From positions 248,001 through 312,000 of the forward strand of contig JAILWJ010000002.1 in assembly GCA_025699025.1 (NCBI GenBank): a DNA stretch of 64,000 nucleotides, written 5' to 3'. This document shows, one piece after another, positions 51,527-61,062 of this stretch. Position numbers and translations under genes: made by a program. Source of the DNA: Nitrosarchaeum sp. (GTDB taxonomy: Archaea; Thermoproteota; Nitrososphaeria; Nitrososphaerales; Nitrosopumilaceae). The notes under the pieces were generated by a model. The model was not told the DNA's origin. It searched no databases and saw only the letters and a list, made by a program, of their open reading frames with translations. The first letter of the stretch is position 1, and each line of letters begins with the position of its first letter.

Positions 51527-53017
51527 TTGTCAGAAATCCGTGTTACCTATTCTGGTTTAATCTCGTTTGTAATTGGTATTGTTGGAATTTTTACAGGCTT
51601 GATTTTTACTCTCGTAATTACACGTAATCTAAATTCATTAGAATTTGGAACTTGGAATTTGATAAATAATTTCTTTGGTTATGTTATAATCCTAGAACCA
51701 ATTGTTTCATATTGGGCTACTCGAGAAGTTTCCAGAAAGATTTCTTCAGGAACAACTGCAATAATTACAAGCGGAATTATGTCTTGTTTAGGCATACTAT
51801 TTTACATATTAATTGTATATTTTGTTGGAAATAATACAGATGCAAATGTTGAAGTTTTAACATGGGGAATAATACTTATTCCGTTCATTTTCATCACAAG
51901 AACTTTATCTGCAATAAATTTGGGGTATAAACCTCAGATAATTAGTTATGGATTATTAACATACAGCTCTGTTCAAATTCCTACTATCTTATATTTTATT
52001 TATTATCTTGACATGGGAGTTATTGGAATAATTTTTAGTTCTCTTTGTGCTTACATTTCAAATATTTTAGTTCAAGCATATCTTGGAAAAACTCAGATAA
52101 AAAATAATTTTAATTACAAATTCATAAAAAAATGGTTTAAGCTTTCATGGATACCTCTTTTTCCTGGATTATACACTTTCATTTCCCTTTTAGACGTAAC
52201 AATTTTCTCACTATTGACTAATTCTGTCATTGGTCTGGCCTTTTGGGGAGCTTGTATGGCTATAGCAACTATGATTTCACAATCTGGAAATATCTCCAGA
52301 TCTGTTTATCCCAAAATTCTAAGTAATGACAATTCCAGCTATCTTAAAGATAATTTTAGCTTGTTGTTGTACTTTGCAATTCCCTTGACTCTTTTGGGTA
52401 TTTATTTTTCAAAACCTCTTTTATTTGCCTTAAATCCAGAATATGTGATCGCATCTCCAGTTTTGTTTTTTATTAGTATTTTTGTATTATTTAATACTCT
52501 CAATACGACATTTTATTCAATTCTTTTAGGAACAGAAAAAATTGATCTTAATGAAAATGTGAAATCTACAAATTATCTTAAAAGTAAATTGTTTTCTCTA
52601 CCGCTGATTTTGATGTTTCAATATGGTTCGTACATTTCAATTCTCACTATTACTTTATTTTTCTTGATTTCGTCTAACTATTCACAAATTGATTTAGTAA
52701 TAATTTGGTCAATTATTGCTTTAATAACACATTTTCCATTTACCGTTTATTTTATTCTTCAATTGAAAAAGACAGTTGATTTTAACATTGATTATTTGAG
52801 AATTATTAAATTTTTGATGATAGGAATTTTCTCGTTTGGAAGCATTTCTTTATTGTTTGATAATTTTCTAGATTATGATCAAAATTTATTTAATTTCATT
52901 CCTCATATTCTTACATTTGTTTTTATGGGATTGACAGTCTATTTCATTCTGACGTTAATTACGGATCCTTTGACACGGTTATTAGTGAAAAATATTATAA
53001 AAGAAATCAGGCATTGA
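51527..53017 (+). CDS. Polysaccharide/oligosaccharide flippase (Wzx/RfbX-like)
   Basis: 496 aa beginning at TTG 51527 (no in-frame ATG near). About 12-14 hydrophobic helices, starting YSGLISFVIGIVGIFTGLIFTLVITRNLNSLEFGTWNLI (read in part), typical of the MATE-like polysaccharide transporter family. Moves lipid-linked glycan across the membrane. The codons of this gene are very AT-rich. Confidence 0.85.
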   Translation: MSEIRVTYSGLISFVIGIVGIFTGLIFTLVITRNLNSLEFGTWNLINNFFGYVIILEPIVSYWATREVSRKISSGTTAIITSGIMSCLGILFYILIVYFVGNNTDANVEVLTWGIILIPFIFITRTLSAINLGYKPQIISYGLLTYSSVQIPTILYFIYYLDMGVIGIIFSSLCAYISNILVQAYLGKTQIKNNFNYKFIKKWFKLSWIPLFPGLYTFISLLDVTIFSLLTNSVIGLAFWGACMAIATMISQSGNISRSVYPKILSNDNSSYLKDNFSLLLYFAIPLTLLGIYFSKPLLFALNPEYVIASPVLFFISIFVLFNTLNTTFYSILLGTEKIDLNENVKSTNYLKSKLFSLPLILMFQYGSYISILTITLFFLISSNYSQIDLVIIWSIIALITHFPFTVYFILQLKKTVDFNIDYLRIIKFLMIGIFSFGSISLLFDNFLDYDQNLFNFIPHILTFVFMGLTVYFILTLITDPLTRLLVKNIIKEIRH

Positions 53018-53025
53018 TTTTAATT

Positions 53026-53865
53026 TCAATCCTTTACACATAATATGTTTGTAGACTCGTTCTTCATTTCTAATTTCTGAATGTATCCATCAATGTCTGT
53101 CAATGGCGACTCTTTTTCTTTTGAAATTTTATAAATTTTAAAATTATGTTTTAATAAAAATTTCAAATAATTTTCTGCACTACCGCCGTATTTTTTAATA
53201 AGGTGTGGGAAAAACTCAGACAATATTTTGATGTTCTTGTTGTTTTCTATTGTTGACTCCATCCCTTGAAAAACCCCTTCTTCTGAACCTTCCACATCAA
53301 TTTTTACAAAATCAATTTTCATATTCATGTCTCTAAATTCCTCATCAATGCTTGTGGCATCTATTTCAATTGAATTACTCGTATCGTTTAGTTGAGCATC
53401 ATAGATTCTGTTCGTTGCTCTATCTTCATCACTCAAATACAGTTTAATTTTTGATTTCTTTTCTGTGACTGCCTTTTGAATTAATTTCACGTTACTGCAT
53501 TTGTTGATATCGACGTTTTTTTTCAGCAATTCAAAATTCTCAGGATCTGGCTCAAAAGAATAAACCTTTCCGTGTTCGCCTACCAACTCTGAAAACAATA
53601 ACGTATAATATCCTATGTGAGCCCCAATGTCTATTACCACATCTCCTTTTTTCACATATTTTTTTACAATCTCAGTCTCCACTGGCTCGTATATTTTAAA
53701 AATTGACAGAGCTAATCCATCATTTCCATGACAAAACATTTTCCTGCCTTCGATTTCTACATATTTTGTCTTTGAGAGAGAACGCAGTTTTCGTCCTATG
53801 GAAATGACTGTTTTTGATCTTACTATGGGCGATTTTAGTAAATATGTTATTATTTTGTCTTTCAT
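53026..53865 (-). CDS. FkbM-family methyltransferase
   Basis: 279 aa. VVIDIGAHIGYYTLLFSELVG (SAM loop, about 75), VYSFEPDPENFELLKKNV, IDFVKIDVEGSEEGVFQGM (FkbM signature) and ILSEFFPHLIKKYG. Second enzyme of this family in the locus, shorter and without the N-terminal domain of the first. Converges on the flippase with an 8-bp gap. Confidence 0.9.
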   Translation of the reverse strand: MKDKIITYLLKSPIVRSKTVISIGRKLRSLSKTKYVEIEGRKMFCHGNDGLALSIFKIYEPVETEIVKKYVKKGDVVIDIGAHIGYYTLLFSELVGEHGKVYSFEPDPENFELLKKNVDINKCSNVKLIQKAVTEKKSKIKLYLSDEDRATNRIYDAQLNDTSNSIEIDATSIDEEFRDMNMKIDFVKIDVEGSEEGVFQGMESTIENNKNIKILSEFFPHLIKKYGGSAENYLKFLLKHNFKIYKISKEKESPLTDIDGYIQKLEMKNESTNILCVKD

Positions 53866-53982
53866 TTTGGTTTCTTTATATTATTCGTGTTAGTAATAAT
53901 CTTGTTTTATTGTCTTTCGATTGGTAAATTTATCTCAGACAAAACTTAATCAAGTACCTTAATAAAAAAAATATGAATATAA

Positions 53983-54753
53983 TTGAAATGCGTAATTTTA
54001 GCAGGTGGCTACGGAACACGAATTTCCGAAGAGACGTACCTTAAACCAAAACCCATGGTTGAGATTGGAAATATGCCATTGTTATGGCATATTATGAAAA
54101 TTTATTCTCATTATAAAATAAATGACTTTGTAATATGCTGTGGCTATAAAGGATATATGATAAAAGAATATTTTGCCAATTACTTTCTTCACACTTCTGA
54201 TGTAACTATAGATATAAAAAACAATAATCTTGAAGTTCACCAAAAATATGCAGAACCTTGGAGGGTGACAATGATTGATACTGGAATTGACACTATGACA
54301 GGCGGTAGACTAAAAAAAATCAAAAAATACGTTGACAATGAGACATTTTGTTTTACCTATGGAGATGGTCTTAGTGACATCAACATATCACAATTATTAA
54401 AATTTCATGAAAAGAATAATGTCCATGCTACAACTACTGCTGTTCAACCACCTGGTCGTTACGGTGAATTACAAATAAAAAATAAGCAAATAATCAAATT
54501 TGTTGAAAAACCATCTGGTGATGGTTCTTGGGTTAATGGTGGTTATTTTGTTTTAGAACCTGATGTCTTTGATTATCTGAAAGGTGATAATACTATATGG
54601 GAGAAAGAACCTTTAGAAAATCTTGCTTCTGCCAAACAACTGAATGCATTTATGCATAGAGGATTTTGGCATGCAGTTGACACACTAAGAGATAAAAATC
54701 ATTTGGAAGATCTATGGAATTCTAAAAATGCTCCGTGGAAAGTCTGGAAATGA
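53983..54753 (+). CDS. rfbF: Glucose-1-phosphate cytidylyltransferase
   Basis: 256 aa starting at TTG 53983, matching the usual N-terminus MKxVILAGGxGTRxSEET. Other marks: KPKPMVEIGNMPLLWHIMKIY, TYGDGLSDINI, WVNGGYFVLEPDVFDYL and FWHAVDTLRDKNHLEDLW. Forms CDP-glucose from CTP and Glc-1-P. Overlaps rfbG by four bases (ATGA). Confidence 0.95.
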   Translation: MKCVILAGGYGTRISEETYLKPKPMVEIGNMPLLWHIMKIYSHYKINDFVICCGYKGYMIKEYFANYFLHTSDVTIDIKNNNLEVHQKYAEPWRVTMIDTGIDTMTGGRLKKIKKYVDNETFCFTYGDGLSDINISQLLKFHEKNNVHATTTAVQPPGRYGELQIKNKQIIKFVEKPSGDGSWVNGGYFVLEPDVFDYLKGDNTIWEKEPLENLASAKQLNAFMHRGFWHAVDTLRDKNHLEDLWNSKNAPWKVWK

Positions 54754-55802
54754 ATTCTTTTTGGAAAAATAAGCATGTTTTAATAACTGGACATACTGGA
54801 TTTAAGGGAAGTTGGCTAACTATATGGCTAACAAAACTTGGTGCCAAAGTTATTGGTTTTTCCAACTCTATTCCTACCGATCCAAGCCTGTATGAGTTGT
54901 CTGGAATAAACTCTGATATCACTTCAGTCGTTGGGGATATTCGTGATTTACCTGCATTACAAAATACTCTTTCTGAATACAAACCTGAAATAATCTTTCA
55001 TTTGGCTGCACAATCTCTTGTAAAAAATTCCTATGCTGATCCAGTTGAAACATATTCTACAAACGTAATGGGAGCTGTTAACCTATTTGAGTCCGTCAGA
55101 CAATCCGATGATGTCTCTGTGATAGTCAATGTTACAAGTGACAAATGTTATGAAAACAGAGAAACTTTACGTGGCTATGTTGAAACTGATGTTCTTGGCG
55201 GGCATGACCCTTACAGCAACAGCAAAGCATGTTCTGAACTGATAACGTCTTCTTTTCGAAGCTCTTTTTTCAAGAACGGCTCACCTAAAAAAAACTTGGC
55301 CTCGGCAAGAGCAGGAAACATCATTGGTGGCGGAGATTGGTCCGAAAACCGATTAATTCCAGACATAATAAAATCACTATATCATGATCTTCCTCTTGTC
55401 ATTAGGAATCCTAATGGCGTAAGGCCATGGCAACATGTACTTGATCCTCTTCATGGATACTTGATTTTGGCAGAAAAACTATGGGATGGAGAGGCAAAGT
55501 TTTCAGAAGCATGGAATTTTGGTCCTGACTTGGATAGTCTAAAACCGGTTTCTTGGATTGTTGAAAAAATTTCTGATTACTTGGATAATCCAATTAAATG
55601 GAATAAAAGTGAGCAGACTTTTCATGAGACAGGCGTTTTATCTCTAGACTGCACAAAAGCTAAATCAGAACTAAACTGGAATCCAAAATTACGCTTGACT
55701 GATTCCATAAAATGGACAGTTGACTGGTATAGGGAATTTTATGCCAAGTCTGATATGAGAAAAGTCACTGAACAACAAATCGCTGATTTTGCTTCATTGT
55801 GA
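54750..55802 (+). CDS. rfbG: CDP-glucose 4,6-dehydratase
   Basis: 350 aa from ATG 54750, which overlaps the rfbF stop. VLITGHTGFKGSWLTIWL, HLAAQSLVKNSY, NVTSDKCYEN and DPYSNSKACSELI (Tyr-x-x-x-Lys) are family-specific; ARAGNIIGGGDWSENRLIPDI and RPWQHVLDPLHGY follow. Produces CDP-4-keto-6-deoxyglucose. The usual next enzyme for 3,6-dideoxy sugars (RfbH) is not in the window, so the product may instead be methylated or reduced. Confidence 0.95.
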   Translation: MNSFWKNKHVLITGHTGFKGSWLTIWLTKLGAKVIGFSNSIPTDPSLYELSGINSDITSVVGDIRDLPALQNTLSEYKPEIIFHLAAQSLVKNSYADPVETYSTNVMGAVNLFESVRQSDDVSVIVNVTSDKCYENRETLRGYVETDVLGGHDPYSNSKACSELITSSFRSSFFKNGSPKKNLASARAGNIIGGGDWSENRLIPDIIKSLYHDLPLVIRNPNGVRPWQHVLDPLHGYLILAEKLWDGEAKFSEAWNFGPDLDSLKPVSWIVEKISDYLDNPIKWNKSEQTFHETGVLSLDCTKAKSELNWNPKLRLTDSIKWTVDWYREFYAKSDMRKVTEQQIADFASL

Positions 55803-55804
55803 TT

Positions 55805-57016
55805 CTACTCTTTGATTGTTCTTTTGATTATTTCTGATAACTGCTCTCCTATTCTTCCAATGTCGTGAAATTCTTCAATATTTTTTCTACCTTGCATTCC
55901 CAGTTTCCTGCATAGCTCCTCGTCTTTCATCAATTTTGTTATTGCCTCAACAAAATCATCTACGTTCTCATGCTCAGTTCTAATGCCAGAACCAGTGCTT
56001 TCTATGTATTTCCCAATAGCTCCGTTTGATGAGCATACAATCGGCCTTCCAACGGATTGATACTCCAAAATTTTAGTAGGCAATGAAAAATTCAGGTGCT
56101 TTCCTTTGCCCATTGGAGATAAAAGTACATCTGCTTTTGCCAATGTCTCTGACAATTCTCTTAACGGAATAAAATCTGTATCCAAAACCACATTTTTTAC
56201 CTGAAGTTTTTTTATCAGATCTTCAATGTATGGCAAAAGTTTTCCTTTTCCCCTTATGATGAATTTTATTTTTTCATTTTCTAATTTTTTTGCAGCATTA
56301 ATAATAATATCAAAATCATATGATTCTACAAGAGAACCAGAATACATCGCGATAAACTCTTCTTTTCTTTTGTATTCATGATATTGAAAAATTTTTGTAT
56401 CTATTCCATGTGAAATGCTTTTAATTTTCTCTTCTGGAGTATTATGATCTTTACAAATCACCTGTTTTACCTCTTCATTTAATGGAATCAAATATTTGGG
56501 AAATTCATATGAAAGTCTAGTTAGACGATCTAGCACCCATCTTGAAAATTTTGATTTTACGTATCCTCTTTCATACAATATCTCAGGCCATAAATCATCC
56601 ACAACTCTGATTATCTTTCCCCCTCTACATTTTGAATAGATATACCCTGGAATTATTGAAAAAAGATTGGGCTCAAACAGAATTATTATGTCCGGTCTGG
56701 TTCTAAATAATGGGAATAATGAGGTAAGCAAAAATGTTGAAAGCAAAATCAAATTATTTCTTATTGATGTATGTAGCAGTGACGGTATCCAAACTCTAAA
56801 AAGAGTCAGATTTTCCATTTTTTCCTTTACCCTAAGTTTCCATTTGTACTCTTTTGGGACTGGGCCGTGCTGATGAGGATATGCAGTAATCACCGTCACG
56901 TCGTATCCTTGCTCAGATATGGATTTACAATAATTGTACGCCCTTGTGCTTCCCCCCGAAATATCTGGAGGGAAATATTGAGTTATTGCCAAAATTTTTA
57001 ATTGATCTTTTTTCAT
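55805..57016 (-). CDS. GT4-family glycosyltransferase
   Basis: 403 aa. YFPPDISGGSTRAYNYCKSIS at the N-terminus, FIAMYSGSLVESYDFDIIINA and the C-terminal ADVLLSPMGKGKHLNFSLPTKILEYQSVGRPIVCSSNG (read in part) are classic GT-B/GT4 features. Two N-terminal hydrophobic stretches (LLSTFLLTSLFPLF) probably touch the membrane. Last gene of the five-gene minus-strand operon beginning at 63454. Confidence 0.9.
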   Translation of the reverse strand: MKKDQLKILAITQYFPPDISGGSTRAYNYCKSISEQGYDVTVITAYPHQHGPVPKEYKWKLRVKEKMENLTLFRVWIPSLLHTSIRNNLILLSTFLLTSLFPLFRTRPDIIILFEPNLFSIIPGYIYSKCRGGKIIRVVDDLWPEILYERGYVKSKFSRWVLDRLTRLSYEFPKYLIPLNEEVKQVICKDHNTPEEKIKSISHGIDTKIFQYHEYKRKEEFIAMYSGSLVESYDFDIIINAAKKLENEKIKFIIRGKGKLLPYIEDLIKKLQVKNVVLDTDFIPLRELSETLAKADVLLSPMGKGKHLNFSLPTKILEYQSVGRPIVCSSNGAIGKYIESTGSGIRTEHENVDDFVEAITKLMKDEELCRKLGMQGRKNIEEFHDIGRIGEQLSEIIKRTIKE

Positions 57017-57034
57017 GCTTTCTGTTCATACCAC

Positions 57035-58915
57035 TTAATTTATCACAATTTCTCTCTTTTCCATTTCCTTGAACCATGCCTCAAGGCATATGATGTTCCA
57101 TATCTTCATGTAATTCTGTTTTTTTCCTTCTTTGAACTTGGAAAAAATCTTCTCAATTTCATCATATTCAATTATTTTTCTTCTTTTAATCTCGTCTTTT
57201 ATGATGTATTTTGATTCTAATTCCCTGATATTTTTATTCAGCCAATTAATTAATGGCGGAGTAAACCCTCGCTTTTTCCTACTCAATACTTCTTTTGGAA
57301 TTATATCTTTTACAGCTTGTTTTAAAACATATTTTGTTGTTCCATTTTTTATTTTGAGATTAAATGGAATGTTAGCTGAAAATTCAACTATTTTGTGATC
57401 TAATAGCGGTTCCCTTGTCTCCAATGATACTGCCATGCTGGTTTTGTCTGTATATTCTAAAATATTGTTTGGAAGATAGCTTTTGCATTCTACATAAAAC
57501 ATTTTTTTAAAAAAATCCTGCGCGCCTTGCTCTTCTGCTTTTTTGAACATTTCTTTAATTTTATTTTCATATGGCCTGTTGACTTTTCCTATGATCTTCT
57601 CCTTCTCCTTATCTGAAAAATATGTGACAAACGAAATGTATTGATCAATCTGGTTTTTTTTCCATGAATCAAAAAATCTCTTTGCTTTAACTATATTCTC
57701 CCCTGATGAATCAGGAAGTTTTTGTATCAGCATATTCAGATCTTTTATAATGAAATTTGGGACTTTAGAAAAGTCATCAAATATTTTTAATGCCTTGTAT
57801 TTGGGATAGCCCCCAAACATTTCGTCTCCCCCGACTCCTGAGAGTACTACTTTTGATGTTTTGCTTGCAAATTCTGAAATAATGTAATTTAGTGTTGTAG
57901 TGGGATTACTAAATGGCTCATCTAATTGCCATACCACGTTATCTAATTGTTTTAATGCATCCTGCGAGTCGACAATAATCTCATTGTGGTTTGTGCCTAA
58001 TTGTTCTGCAAATTCTCTAGATTCTTTCAACTCATCATATGACTTGTCATCACTATCCTCGAATCCTACCGTATACGTATTGATTTCATATGGGGATTTT
58101 TTAGCTGCTAATGTGGCAACAATAGATGAATCCAATCCACTACTAAGTAAAACCCCTACTGGAACATCGCTGACCATTCTTAATTGGGTGGATTCTTCTA
58201 ATAGTTCTCGAAGTCTTTTTGTGTATTTTTCTTCTGTATCATGATAATTTGAAAATTCTATATCCCAATATTTTTGTAATGTGTGTTTTCCATTCTGCTC
58301 AAAAATTAAAATTTCTCCCGGTAGTAGTTTGTAAATATCCTGAAAGATTGTTTGTGGTGCTGGTACATACAAAAATGAAAGATAGTCGTTTACTGCATTT
58401 TTATTAATAAATAATTTGATCTCATCGCATTCTAACAATGCTTTAAGCTCAGAAGAAAATAGCAACTTATTTTCTTTAATCCAATAATACAGTGGCTTTA
58501 TTCCTATTCTGTCTCTAACAAGAACAATCTTGTTTTTTCTATAATCCCAAATGGCTATAGCAAACATTCCTCGTAGAACTTTCACAAAATCCAATCCATA
58601 TTCTTCATATGCATGTACTATGGTCTCTGTATCGCTGTTTGTTTGAAATTTGTGACCTTTTTTGATTAATTCTGATTGTATTTCCCTGTAATTGTAAATC
58701 TCCCCATTAAACACTGTCCATATATCGTGTGTTTCATTGCTGATTGGCTGTTTTCCTCCATCAATATCAATAATGCTTAATCTTCTAATTCCTAGGCCGA
58801 TGTTTTCTTCTTTGAAAATTCCTTCTTCGTCTGGACCTCTGTGTGCTATGTTTTCGCACATTTTATGCAGGAGACTCTCATCTCCTACGTTCAATGCACC
58901 TATGATTCCACACAT
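57035..58915 (-). CDS. asnB: Asparagine synthase (glutamine-hydrolysing)
   Basis: 626 aa. MCGIIGA with catalytic Cys2, NIAHRGPDEEG, GIRRLSIID and FNGEIYNYREI form the glutaminase domain; LLSSGLDSSIVATLAAKK is the PP-loop of the synthetase domain. Makes Asn from Asp, or in glycan loci amidates sugar acids or carboxyl groups; the position between a GT4 and a bi-domain oxidoreductase gene supports a glycan role (for example, amidation of ManNAcA), an inference. Confidence 0.92.
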   Translation of the reverse strand: MCGIIGALNVGDESLLHKMCENIAHRGPDEEGIFKEENIGLGIRRLSIIDIDGGKQPISNETHDIWTVFNGEIYNYREIQSELIKKGHKFQTNSDTETIVHAYEEYGLDFVKVLRGMFAIAIWDYRKNKIVLVRDRIGIKPLYYWIKENKLLFSSELKALLECDEIKLFINKNAVNDYLSFLYVPAPQTIFQDIYKLLPGEILIFEQNGKHTLQKYWDIEFSNYHDTEEKYTKRLRELLEESTQLRMVSDVPVGVLLSSGLDSSIVATLAAKKSPYEINTYTVGFEDSDDKSYDELKESREFAEQLGTNHNEIIVDSQDALKQLDNVVWQLDEPFSNPTTTLNYIISEFASKTSKVVLSGVGGDEMFGGYPKYKALKIFDDFSKVPNFIIKDLNMLIQKLPDSSGENIVKAKRFFDSWKKNQIDQYISFVTYFSDKEKEKIIGKVNRPYENKIKEMFKKAEEQGAQDFFKKMFYVECKSYLPNNILEYTDKTSMAVSLETREPLLDHKIVEFSANIPFNLKIKNGTTKYVLKQAVKDIIPKEVLSRKKRGFTPPLINWLNKNIRELESKYIIKDEIKRRKIIEYDEIEKIFSKFKEGKKQNYMKIWNIICLEAWFKEMEKREIVIN

Positions 58916-58917
58916 TG

Positions 58918-61062
58918 CTATACCTGTATTGGCATTCCTTTTTTTAGGGATTCTAGTGCGGCTATAGTTGCCTTTGATGAATTCAGCGATAACTCAAACT
59001 CATCAGCCATTCTATTGCCATTTTTTAAATTTGTAATCATGTACTCTATTTCGTTTTCATGCCCTTTGTTCTGTGAGAAATAGCTACGCTTTGCAATGTC
59101 TTTTTTATTGCTAAATATTCTTAATGATTGAAAATTATCAATTACTGCTGTTTTTTCATCTGAAAAGAATTCCACCCTTTCCTTTGATGACTTTTTGCTG
59201 CCTTTTGATGTATATGTTATTGTTCCCAATGAGCCGTCTTCATAGTTGATTATTATTGAAAAATTATCTAATCTATCTTCTGTTGCTGTCTTATCTATTG
59301 AAGCGGCATATACCTGGATAATTTTTGAATTTGTAACATATGAAATATAGTCTATGAAATGGCATGCTTCGCTGATAATTCTTCCCCCTCCTTCTGATTT
59401 GTCATAAACCCAATGATCCTTTGGTATCTTCTCTGCATTAATTCTATAATGTGCAATCATTGGAGATGTTCTATTTTTAAAAGTCCGCTTAATCTCCCTT
59501 GTAAATGGAGCATGTCTTCTATTGAATCCAACCATAACTGTCTTATCACTATCTTTCCATTTGTTCTCAATTTCTTTTAATTGCTCATACGTAACTGCAA
59601 GCGGTTTTTCAACGAACACATTCTTGTTATTTTCTAATGCATCCAGTGTAATTTGTGCATGAGAACTATTTCTGGTTGTAATAAAAACAAGATCAACTGA
59701 TTTCTCTTTTATCATCTCTTTGTAATCTGAGAATATGTTTGGAATTTTATACTTGTCAGCTACTGATCTAGAATTTATTCCATTCAATGTGGAAATACAA
59801 TTCACAGAAATATCATTAATGTTATGTAATGTTGGTAGCAATGTTGATGTGGTAAATATTCCCGCCCCGATTATCACGCAATTGATTTTGTTTTTTGTTG
59901 GTCTGCTGTCTTTAAGTTTTATTGCTGAATCCTGTCTGTTTTCTGTTTTATACTCAATTACTGTCCCGATAGCTAAATCTGATGAATTGTTTATCTCATT
60001 GTAAATTTGTGGTGCTTCTTCTAATGAGATTTTTTTTGTTATAATTTCACCTATCTTTATTTTCCCCACATTCATTAAATTCAATACTGTTTCCATGTTT
60101 CTTGAAATTGTCCATCTCACAAATCCTACAGGATAGTCATATCCTAATTCTTCATATTTTCTATCATATCTTCCTGGACCGTATGATGAAGGAATTTTTA
60201 CACTAAGTTCTTTTTTGTAGAACTCCTCTCTGGGAATGTCAAGTTTTATTGAGCCTACGATCGCTACTTTGCCTCTGTTTCTAGCAATCTTGCCTGCCAA
60301 TTCTATTGAGTCGTTATCTGAGGATGCCGCTGTAATAATTACCGAATCTGAACCTACCCCATTTGTAAACTCTAAGATTTCTTGGCTATTTTGTGAATTT
60401 CTTAGAATAGCCAAATCTATCCCTAGTTCTTTGGCAACTCTAATTTTTCTTTCATCAACATCAATTCCAATTACTTTACATCCTGCAGATTTGGCAATTT
60501 GAACAGTTAACAAACCAATCAATCCTAAACCAATAACCGTAACCACCTCTCCAATTTCTGGCTCTACACATCTTACTCCGTTTAATGCTATTGATCCTAA
60601 CGTTGTAAATGCAGCCTCATTAAAGGTAACATCTTTTGGAACCTTTGCTGCCATGTTTTTTGGAACGAATATTTTCTCTGCATGCCATGCATACTCTGCA
60701 CCTGCACATGCCACTCTGTCTCCGATTTTGAATTCATCCACATCATCAGCAACTGCAACAACTATTCCAGAAGAGCTATATCCTACAGGAAAATATTTTT
60801 CTAATCTCTTTTGTGCTTGCTTGAACGCTAAAAGGTAACCGTCCCGTTTTGCTTTGTCTAAAAATGCTTTTAGCAAGTCTGGCCTGTCTTTGGCCTTTCC
60901 AATCAGATTTTTTTTTGCAAATTCAATTAGCATTTTTTCTGTTCCAAGACTAATTACAGAGGAATAATTTTTTACAATAATTCCACCTGATCTTAATACA
61001 GGATCTGGAATTTCAACAACTTTGGTGTTTCCCGATGTTAAATCTAATATCAATTGATTCAT
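58918..61062 (-). CDS. Bi-domain oxidoreductase: zinc-type alcohol dehydrogenase fused to Gfo/Idh/MocA
   Basis: 714 aa. Residues 1-365 form a medium-chain dehydrogenase (GYSSSGIVVAVADDV, VTVIGLGLIGLLTVQIAKSAG, IGIDVDERKIRVAKELG); residues about 390-714 are a Gfo/Idh domain (VIIGAGIFTTSTLLPTLHN, VFVEKPLAVTYEQL, VGFNRRHAPFTREI). The same fusion is found in bacterial exopolysaccharide loci beside AsnB and GT4 genes. Reaction unknown. Stop and start of neighbouring genes overlap or abut (4-bp overlap upstream, 2-bp gap downstream). Confidence 0.88.
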   Translation of the reverse strand: MNQLILDLTSGNTKVVEIPDPVLRSGGIIVKNYSSVISLGTEKMLIEFAKKNLIGKAKDRPDLLKAFLDKAKRDGYLLAFKQAQKRLEKYFPVGYSSSGIVVAVADDVDEFKIGDRVACAGAEYAWHAEKIFVPKNMAAKVPKDVTFNEAAFTTLGSIALNGVRCVEPEIGEVVTVIGLGLIGLLTVQIAKSAGCKVIGIDVDERKIRVAKELGIDLAILRNSQNSQEILEFTNGVGSDSVIITAASSDNDSIELAGKIARNRGKVAIVGSIKLDIPREEFYKKELSVKIPSSYGPGRYDRKYEELGYDYPVGFVRWTISRNMETVLNLMNVGKIKIGEIITKKISLEEAPQIYNEINNSSDLAIGTVIEYKTENRQDSAIKLKDSRPTKNKINCVIIGAGIFTTSTLLPTLHNINDISVNCISTLNGINSRSVADKYKIPNIFSDYKEMIKEKSVDLVFITTRNSSHAQITLDALENNKNVFVEKPLAVTYEQLKEIENKWKDSDKTVMVGFNRRHAPFTREIKRTFKNRTSPMIAHYRINAEKIPKDHWVYDKSEGGGRIISEACHFIDYISYVTNSKIIQVYAASIDKTATEDRLDNFSIIINYEDGSLGTITYTSKGSKKSSKERVEFFSDEKTAVIDNFQSLRIFSNKKDIAKRSYFSQNKGHENEIEYMITNLKNGNRMADEFELSLNSSKATIAALESLKKGMPIQV

